Assembly: GCA_948567375.1 (NCBI GenBank)
Contig: OX419759.1
Span: forward strand, 59,249,493 to 59,313,492
From: Lunularia cruciata
Lineage: Eukaryota; Streptophyta; Marchantiopsida; Lunulariales; Lunulariaceae
DNA: 64,000 nucleotides
Reading direction: 5' to 3'
In this document: one piece after another, positions 56,499 through 64,000 of the stretch
Layout of the letters: each line of letters starts with the position of its first letter
Position numbering within the stretch: the first letter of the stretch is position 1
Program-made: the position numbers and the translations under genes
The notes under the pieces: generated by a model
Told to the model about the DNA's origin: nothing
Database searches by the model: none
The model's input: the letters and a program-made list of their open reading frames with translations, nothing else

Positions 56499-56917
56499 TG
56501 TGAGCCAACCTATCTCTCACTCAAGATGAACCTCTAATGGCTATTATGGTAGCGCACCATGGACTAAGAAGGCAAGGAACCACAACCCCATCATACTCCT
56601 CCAAGGCTAACATTCCAAGACTCAAGACATTGCTCACTAGAGAACTCAATGTGAGAGAGATAGTTTCAAATGAAAGGATGATGAGTACCTCCTCACCCCT
56701 TGTTTATATACGTGTGAAATAGTTACGTACCAAAGTTACTAATTACTGTAGTAACTCAAGTTACTAGACTTAAATTCATGTAAAGTCAAAAATTAGAAAG
56801 GAATATCCATACTCATAAGAATATTCTCCTAAGCATGTGGTCTTATCTTGACACAACATGGTACTAGAACACAATGACTATTCTCTTAAGCATGTGGTCT
56901 TATCTTGACCAACATGG
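56499..56917 (-). repeat. Truncated family A LTR with a filler duplication
   Basis: The minus strand ends TGTGAGCC (left), matching the last ~370 bp of an A LTR including the TATA box. It breaks off at TCTTATCTTGACACAAC. The stretch TATTCTC.TAAGCATGTGGTCTTATC occurs twice (about 56820 and 56880), separated by unrelated bases. This suggests repair-associated filler. The upstream half of the LTR and probably part of element D's RT were lost. Confidence 0.8.
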
Positions 56918-58738
56918 CGGTTCATAGGAGGGAGTCACCATCTTGGAGTCAGTTGTTGGTACACATTAGGGAGATCCTTTGGGGGAGCCTTATTTGCCAT
57001 GGCTCACTTTAGAGCTCTCTTATCTACTACTTTGGCTATGCCAGGTTGTGTATTTCCCTCCTTGGTAGATGATACACACATCGTAGGCCCTGTAGATCAA
57101 ATTAGGCAGGCCTTTGACTACTTGACTACCGAGCTACATCAAGTAGGCTTGAGAGTCAAGGTGTCAAAGTGCAAGGCATGGTCCTCTTTAGGTATCCCTC
57201 CCTACCTTGAGCTTCTAGAGGGTTGTATCACATCCACTGATGGACTTTGTGTTCTTAAGGTGCTAATAGGATTGGAGGATTTTGTCACACGCTTCTTAGA
57301 TGCTGCCCTTGCAGAAGATGTTCTCCATGTGGATGACCTTCCATTACTAGGAGATCTGCAGGTGGCATTTGGTATACTCTCTTCCAGTATTGCTTGTCGA
57401 CCATCCTACCTCATCCGTACAATTCCCCCCTCATCGTCCTTCCTATCACGTTTGAGAGCATTTGATAGGAGGATTATGGGAGTCTTTGGTGATATTATTG
57501 GACCATGGACTTTTGAGTGTGTGACAGGGATTTGGCACATAGACAAATGGCTCTGCCAATCTCATGTGGTGGGGTTGGCTTGATTTCTATGGAGGAGACA
57601 TCACCTATAGCATTTTTGGGTAGTTGGGCTCTCTCTCTCTCAACTTTCCTCTTGTTTTGTGGTTGCTGATAGGCCAGTTTTGGAGACTAATGTGATAGAG
57701 GTAGAGGGAGGATCCTTTTCTCTCGAGGCGTTATTGTGGCAGATGAGAGATAGTCTATCACCACAAGCACAAGAGGATTTTCCACCATTTGCTTCATTAT
57801 CATCAGATTGGACTAGAGGTTTACAATCTTCCTTGATGGAGCGACAGTGTGAGCATAGGCTACATTCTCTCTTAGTTGACTTGTCCATTCCTTAGGCTAC
57901 TAGAGCACGTCTACGCTCTTGCTCCGGCAAGGATGCATGCTCTTGGATCCTAGCTCGACCGTGCATTAGGGCTTTCCGACTTGCACCAGCTACTTTCTCT
58001 ACAGCAATGAGGTTTTTCCTAGGTTTGGTCCACCCATCTGAATCTTCATTACTCACTTGTGAGTGTGGTTCTACACTAGATGCAGCAGGGGTCCACATGA
58101 CATGGTGTCCTTTTGGAGGACAGAGGATAGCTACCCATGATGCCATTAGAGACATAGTGTTTGCTATGGCACAAGAGAGTGGATACTTGGCTTGGAGGGA
58201 GCTTTTGTATGCCTTGCAGACAACACGTGTCAGGGCAGACTTATAATTGGTCCGAGATGATCAGGTGAAAGTAGCGGATGTCGTGATTACGGACCCTACA
58301 TGGGATATAGTCTCGGAGGGAGTGATTACCCATCCCCCTGGATGGGTGGCGAGTGCAGCAGCAGGTCTCAATGTCTCCAAGTATAGGGGCATGCAGCGAG
58401 GTCACCTCTTTGTTCCTCTAGCCTTGGAGTTATATGGAGCGATGGACATGGCATTTGACACATTTGTCAAGGAGTGCATGAGAGCTTATCAGCTTATCTT
58501 AGTTGATGTTAGGCGTCAGGGGGTACCACTCTCACTCTCATACTTTGTAGCATATTTTAAACAGCGTGTGTCCATTGCTCTACAGAGGGCAGTGGCTGGT
58601 ACAATCCATACGAGAGCAATCACATTAGGTGATATTTCTTCGGATGCTCCAGTTGTGTGTATACAGTACGACTTGCATAGCTTGGATATCTTAGGTGCAG
58701 TAGGGCAGATTTCTCATATAGACTCTATTGGGGCTTAG
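56918..58738 (+). pseudogene. Reverse transcriptase with zinc finger and nuclease-like C terminus (decayed)
   Basis: Begins in the RT palm: GDPLG near 56970 (then one base missing from a G run), followed by one frame from 56999 to 58738 with stops near 57583, 57620, 57893 and 58244. VDDTHIVG at 57062-57085 is the RT catalytic box. LGDLQVAFGILS and RPSYLIRTIPPSS follow. A C-x-C...H-x3-C finger uses Cys 58058, Cys 58064, His 58094 and Cys 58106, then HDAIRD. The C terminus has ADVVITDPTWD and PLALELYG, suggestive of a PD-(D/E)xK-type endonuclease as in some non-LTR elements. The N-terminal half is missing. Confidence 0.7.
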
Positions 58739-61700
58739 CCCCATGTTACCTTTTTTATCTCTCCCTTGTATGGCTTGATGGGGTCTTCCCATCCTTCAAT
58801 TTTACTACGTGGTCGCTTTTCTCTTTAAAACACTATTTGTATGATTAGATGTCATACGAACAATACTCAAGTACATAATTCTACCGTTGTCGAGACGCAA
58901 AACCAAGTTCTCGTTTGGATGTATCACGAGGCACAAATCCACTACTTTCAAGTTTGGCTTTCAGATGTCAACAGAGTCTGACGAAAAGAACTTTGTAAGG
59001 CCCTTTCCAATCTAGAGTTTGGAAATGTGAAGAGGTGTGGAATGCATAGTACCTCTGGTATTGTAATTTGTAATTTTCCTGACATTGTGTAGTATAAGTT
59101 CAACGTTGTCAAGGGACTTCGTCAATACCCAGACTCGAGTTTCCAAATCAACATGTGTCATTCACTTCACTAAAGACAATCCAATTTTATAATAGAACAG
59201 TTGTGCTATAAAGCTGAACTCAGGCTAAACTGCTTGTGGTTGAGTTTATATATTGATACATCGCTAGAATCTTCCTATAAGATACTCTATCAATGGAGTA
59301 CAGTTGAGATGATAATACTCCTAGCCTTTATCGATATGATTGATTATAGTTCCTTGGGGATTAGATATACTGTAAGGATGGTTACGATTACTTGTCATTA
59401 TAAAATATCACTGTTCTTACTATGGTGGGGGTGTGTTGCATAGTTTTACTTCTTTAACTTTTATAAGTGTCCATTTCTGATTTATGTAACGTCTTACTTT
59501 ACATCTTTCACGTTTACCTCATCTCAAAAGGTATTGCAGAAAGTGGAGGTACAAGATGGTGTCGCAGTCCATAAGTTACATTCGTTTCTTACTTATCAGT
59601 TCACTTGCATATGAATTGTCATCACGACTTCGACATGTCCATTTTTATTCCTCATACACCAATCATAGAGTAGAAGACTTGACCGTTTACGTAGTTGTAT
59701 GTAGTTGTACATACCATAATGATCATGGAACAAACTTGTAAAGAAACACATATTTAACTATTTGAAAAAGTGCACGAAATCGAGGGAAGATTTTGTAAAA
59801 TTGCGAGTGAAGCATTTCCAGTACGATGTACGATGTTCTCCCTATTCCGACTGGTTAACAAAAGGACTGAATCATCGTCCAACATAGGTGAATTATTTGT
59901 CAGATCGAAAGGCGTTAATGTTGCTCGTGCAAGCAATACGTGGAGATGGGACGGCTTTGGGCAAGTTGAGAAAGAAAAAAGAAACATATTGACTTGGCAG
60001 TGGAATCTTGGAATGCAAAAGCTTTGACGTAGGAATAAAACCATGCAGAGGACAATACTTACTGTGTAGTTGAAATGATTTAATTGCCAACTTGGCCAAT
60101 AAAATACCCCGTAGGGAATTGAGAAAAGGAATCAAGCTCACAAAATCTGCAAAGGAGAAGAAAGAGCTGATAACTGTAGGAAAAGGGGCATAAAGGCTAG
60201 ATAACTAAGGTTTAAGCAGGGCACCAACACAAGTCATTTGTAAAAGCAACCTATAACTGAACGGTGTGGAATAGATTATCCAAGGATATGTCTGGCATCT
60301 ACGAGTAGAGGGCCGTCGATGGTAGGCACACTACTGATCCCCATCAATGAAAACTCAGAGATCACACTCTCTGTAGTGCAGTAATGAATGGAGTCTTCTC
60401 TACTCGAACATATACACCTGATGTTCGCTGCACCAACTTCTTCTTCTTGGCTTGGTCTTCCACTTCTTCGATTATTCCAATTCCCTTGTCAGAATTCTCT
60501 GCGAGCCTCAGAAATGGTCACAGAGTAGTAGCCTTTTCTGTTTAGATGTCGCGGGTATTTATCAGGGCCTTTTGTTTTATGAACGAAGAAGTCGTCCCTG
60601 CGTTATACTGAAAAAAGTTTCCAGTTCATGTTGTCGAGTGTAAGGTTTTGGCACTAATATGAACGAGAGGCCTATGCCGTCGTCCACAAGACATCATAAC
60701 CACGTGCTCGAAATTTTCTACATTTCTCTAACGTATATAATTGACAGAGGAACATGTGAATCACATGTTCAAACAGGGGTGAATGTTCTTCTGTTCTTCT
60801 GTTCTTCTATTCTGTTCTTCTGTTCTGTGAATTTCTCTGAATACATGTTTTAAACGAGACTACTTCCTCCAAGACAACATGGGGGGATCATGATCATCAG
60901 TATATTACTGTAAATCACGATGCGTGAGGGGCCAGTTTCGTGGAATCTGTAAATGAATATAGGAAATCAACTGTGCTCTAACAGTAACTCTGTACCATAG
61001 AGATATAGAGGACCAGGTCTATTACATTCCTGATTTTCCTGATTTCAGCACTCACTCTCATCATCTCGAGAATTGATTCCTCTCAGTGATGGCGACTGGT
61101 TCTCTGCAGTAGGATCATTTTGAATATTCATACGGAAGTAACTGAATCTTCCCAAATCTCGGGTGCAGTGTGTTGTCTTCGGTGTCGTTAGATAAACACT
61201 TAGATAAACAATCATTCTTGGGTTTTCGGCCCAGCACATCAATATCCTTTCGGTATCAGACTTAGTTTTGGGTTCACCATTTCCCTTCTGTTTTGTATGT
61301 GTAGTCGTAGCATGCACGCTCTATTCTGGTCATTTTGTGATTCTAGTTGGGGATTGGTTGTTCATCACCAGATCTTACTGGTGAGTTAGCTCTTCATGAC
61401 GCGTTATATTGCTAAGTGAGATAACGCCACGATCTTTGCATCTCTTAAAGCTGTTGCGCTTAAAGAGATTCAAAGACTGATGCAAAATAATTTTGAAGGA
61501 CTCATACTTGGCGGGACAGTTTATCTCTCGGAGTATTCTATACAAGATTTGCAATTTCTGCTGCGGCTCCGCCAGTAGACAGAGAGTGGAGCCACCTGCA
61601 CTGATTGCTCAGGCCTTTTTTATTTTTGTTTTACGATTCTATTGTATACGATTCGAAGTAACTTGTTGCTGGTTATCGGACATCCGCTGGCACCGACAGA

Positions 61701-62234
61701 TAAGTTCATCGTGCAAATACTAGATCTCGATGACAGTGGCTCATTGCTAGATTTCACCAGCTTTTCTGCAGAGACATGTTGCCGTTAAAGGTTGCTAATT
61801 TTCTCAACACTTCCTATTTCATTTATCTCTTACTACTAGCTGCAATCAGGCACTTACTTTATTGCATTCACCATTATCTGTTTCCTTCTTCTTCTGCACA
61901 GTTTATATTCACACACGGACTATATTGCATTCACCATTCTTGTTTTCCTTCTCTTCCATGTTTTACATTCAACCCTCCTTGCATCCACACATGTTCTTTG
62001 GCTGCATTTACGCATTTGTTTCCTCCTCTCCCACATTTACTGTTTGAATGCTGGTAGTATGTCCTAGTAGCTTACTTGTTGTCTTCGATACAATTTGCAA
62101 TCGTTGTTCACCAGCACACTATTTACGATTATTAATTATGTTACCTACCAGATTCGGTGATAATTGTACTGTCTTTTAACATCTTCAAGAGATGGTTTGA
62201 AGCGCTGACTATCATCCTGTCTTGATCTTAGACC
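58739..62234. other. Non-repetitive region without a recognised gene
   Basis: Composition differs from the retroelements (more CpG, more balanced bases). The longest ORFs are under 100 codons and unconvincing. An imperfect ~60-bp tandem duplication (ATTGCATTCACCATT...TTTCCTTCTCTTC) lies at about 61860-61975, and a TTCTGTTCTTC microrepeat at 60788-60825. No tRNA or other RNA gene seen. Confidence 0.5.
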
Positions 62235-62251
62235 GAGGTTCAAGGAACAAG

Positions 62252-63010
62252 ATGGATCAGATATGGTGCGGTCTTTGTTCCGGCAGTAGTTGCATTACTT
62301 ATCGCCGCCCACTTGAAGAGAAATCCAATTCCGCAGTCCAGTTACCAAAAGAAATTTGGGTGGTCACTTCAAAGGTGCACTTCAGTAGATCCTAAATTGT
62401 CACCACTAATTATGCCATCAGGGTTGGTTGACATGTAACATCCGTGCAGCAAACAAACCAATCTTGTTCGTTCCCCGACCCGCAGTCCTGATCTATCTGG
62501 TTTAAATGTCCTTTGTTTCCCTGGTGATGCCCCGTTTCTCTCTCCAGAAATGGTCGGGATCGAAGATGATTGTACCCATGAAGGAAGTGAAAATGAATTA
62601 TTGCATATACCGAAGGATGTGACTGGGTAAGTAACGTGTTTTTAATGCTACAACGATGCACTATCACGACGGCCAAATTAATAGCAGTATTCAGATGTTT
62701 CACACGTCAATATATCTGGGAAGTATTTAATTAGTGATTCTGACGTTATTCTTGCGGACACACCTCGTTCGAGCGATGAAAGACTCAGATTTCCGTTAAA
62801 GTGTAAGCGGAGGTACCAGTCTCCTTGTGATTTACATACGTAGTTCATTGGACTATATTCTATCACCAAGCGGAGTCTGACTCTTGAAGCATTTGTTCCA
62901 CTGTATCAATGTGTATCTCTGCAAAGTAATTTATACCGGAGTTCCGGCTTCTGCAGTGATGCTTGGAACAGCTTAAGCAAGCACAAGAAGAGTACGATGT
63001 CGCTTGCATG
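62252..63010 (+). other. Exon-like open stretches, possible host gene or its remnant
   Basis: Candidate exon 62450-62626 is preceded by TCCGTGCAG and followed by GTAAGT (open, ...SPDLSGLNVLCFPGDAPF...). Candidate 62735-62839 follows TTAATTAG and stays in phase with it (GDSDVILADTPRSSDERL...). The same frame is open again 62846-63010 (LTLEAFVPLYQCV...) and ends at CATG|GTAATT. An upstream stretch 62252-62374 (MDQIWCGLCSGSS...) ends AAAG|GTGCAC. Some junctions do not agree in phase and one intron would be only 36 bp. The gene may be decayed or wrongly parsed. Product not recognised. Confidence 0.25.
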
Positions 63011-64000
63011 GTAATTCCACATTCACATCTTCCAATTCTTGATAAGATAGATAACTTTCTGAACCATTACTTCTCAAATCTGTGAAAGCATGTTGTTTAT
63101 GGACAAATGTTATGTTTTTAATCCAAATCACCATGGTGTTCATAAACTTCATGTTTAGTGATTTCTTTTTATGTTTCGAAGCTGTGGTTGGGTGCAACTT
63201 CGTGCAAGTTGGTCTAATTTTTACACATGTGCTATGTGTGCAGAGTTTCCAAACCCTCTAAAAGAGCGTGACGTTCAGGAAGACACTATGAAATCTTCCT
63301 AGACGTCATGTTCCGATTTGATGGTGATAACAAGCCTCCGTTAACTTAAACTCCTAACGAGGGATCGTTTGCTTCGAAATTTGCGATTGGCTACTTACAT
63401 GGACTTGGACGGATTGCTACCTGTATGCCCGATCGACCTTACCTGAAAACGGTGATGGTGATCTTCAGGTTTGTTGCACAGTTCCACACCCAACTTGATA
63501 AGTATCAGGTATACAGCTAATATGACTTATTCTTTCAGAAGATATCCTTGGAGCGGTTTCTTTCAGTTCAAGTCGGCCTTGAATGAAGTGTTTGAAAACT
63601 TTGGTACACTAAACCATCTAACTCTAATGGACTTCTTGAACTAGTTTTTCATGCTTTATGTGGAGGCTTAAGTTGCTGCTCTTTTCACGAAGGCTATAGT
63701 TTAAGATCTCACAAACACGTAAGTTCCCACTTCATCAGCAAGCTGCAGAGAACGTGATCGTGAAAGAGGACTGGCTTGTAGAATTATGCACATTTGCAAA
63801 TTCTATCTCGTGAAGACAACCGATATCCCGAACATTCTAAAGGTGATGCATGCGGAGATTCATACAAAGGTATTGGAATGTACATAGTCTTATGCATGTG
63901 CGATCAGATTGAACTTCTGTAAGCAAACAACACTAGTAGCTTCTATACGGAGGACTTAGCTCAGGAGTAGGTGTCATCTTCCCCGCACTATTGTGAAATA
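63011..64000. other. Right end of window, no firm feature
   Basis: 63011-63243 has intron-like borders (GTAATT...TGTGTGCAG) and is AT-rich. After 63244 only short open pieces occur (RHYEIFLDVMFRFDGDN near 63280). No match to the repeats in this window. Confidence 0.3.

Larger units (their letters stand above)
45014..58738 (+). mobile_element. Element D: decayed gag-protease-methyltransferase retroelement, then RT-endonuclease region
   Basis: Plus-strand remnants in order: gag with two zinc knuckles (45151-46253), retropepsin-like region (54668-54958), C5 cytosine DNA methyltransferase (55232-56325), RT, zinc finger and nuclease-like C terminus (56918-58738). It is split by A4 and by an A-LTR fragment. 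No LTR pair for D was found. Whether the RT part belongs to the same element as the gag-methyltransferase part is not settled. Confidence 0.65.

Noticed and set aside
58739-64000. tRNA, rRNA or snoRNA genes in the right-hand region
   Set aside because: No cloverleaf A/B-box pair, rRNA core or C/D-box arrangement could be found by reading.

Overview
This is plant-type nuclear DNA made almost entirely of nested, mostly decayed retroelements. No bacterial-style operons, rRNA genes or tRNA genes were seen. Two things point to a land plant: Ty3/gypsy families with TATA-bearing LTRs, and a decayed gag-protease-DNA-methyltransferase element lying next to a reverse transcriptase of a type I associate with streptophyte algae and bryophytes. 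A non-seed plant such as a bryophyte seems more likely than a flowering plant, but this is inference only.

Three repeat families dominate. Family A is a Ty3/gypsy element without a chromodomain, about 7.8 kb long, with about 690-bp LTRs, a tRNA-Asp-like primer site, an extra zinc-knuckle ORF upstream of gag, and one long gag-pol ORF. It has four bodies (A1 partial, A2, A3, A4), one solo LTR and one LTR fragment. Family B is a chromovirus, about 5.6 kb long, with a tRNA-iMet primer site, a C-terminal chromodomain, and about 415-bp LTRs packed with perfect heat-shock-element arrays. It has three copies (B1, B2, B3). Family C is a 3.1-3.8 kb unit with TGTG...CACA ends and 5-bp target duplications. 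It has no internal LTRs and carries one minus-strand gene for a basic/acidic coiled-coil protein. It has two full copies (C1, C2) and one fragment.

Layout. 1-1349: leader and 5' LTR of A1 (minus), inserted in the leader of A2 (plus). 1350-19578: A2, split by B1 (1958-13208), which is itself split by B2 (5227-10854, target duplication TTCAA). 19885-39859: B3 (minus), split by A3 (24161-38465), which is split by C1 (28975-32049, ACCTT) and C2 (33358-37148, GCATC). 39860-43870: a decayed minus-strand LTR element (E). 43871-44582: solo A LTR. 44643-45013: C fragment. 45014-58738: a decayed plus-strand element (D) with gag zinc knuckles, a protease-like domain, a C5 cytosine DNA methyltransferase and then a reverse transcriptase/endonuclease. 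It is split by the apparently intact A4 (46597-54438) and by an A-LTR fragment (56499-56917). 58739-64000: sequence of different composition with no recognised repeat and a few exon-like open stretches.

A4 is the only copy that looks alive: its two 692-bp LTRs look identical by eye and its 1608-codon gag-pol frame is unbroken with all catalytic residues. The most unusual content is the methyltransferase-bearing retroelement D. Next come the heat-shock-element arrays in the B LTRs, the C units, the extra ORF in family A, and the loss of the integrase catalytic Glu in all three B copies.
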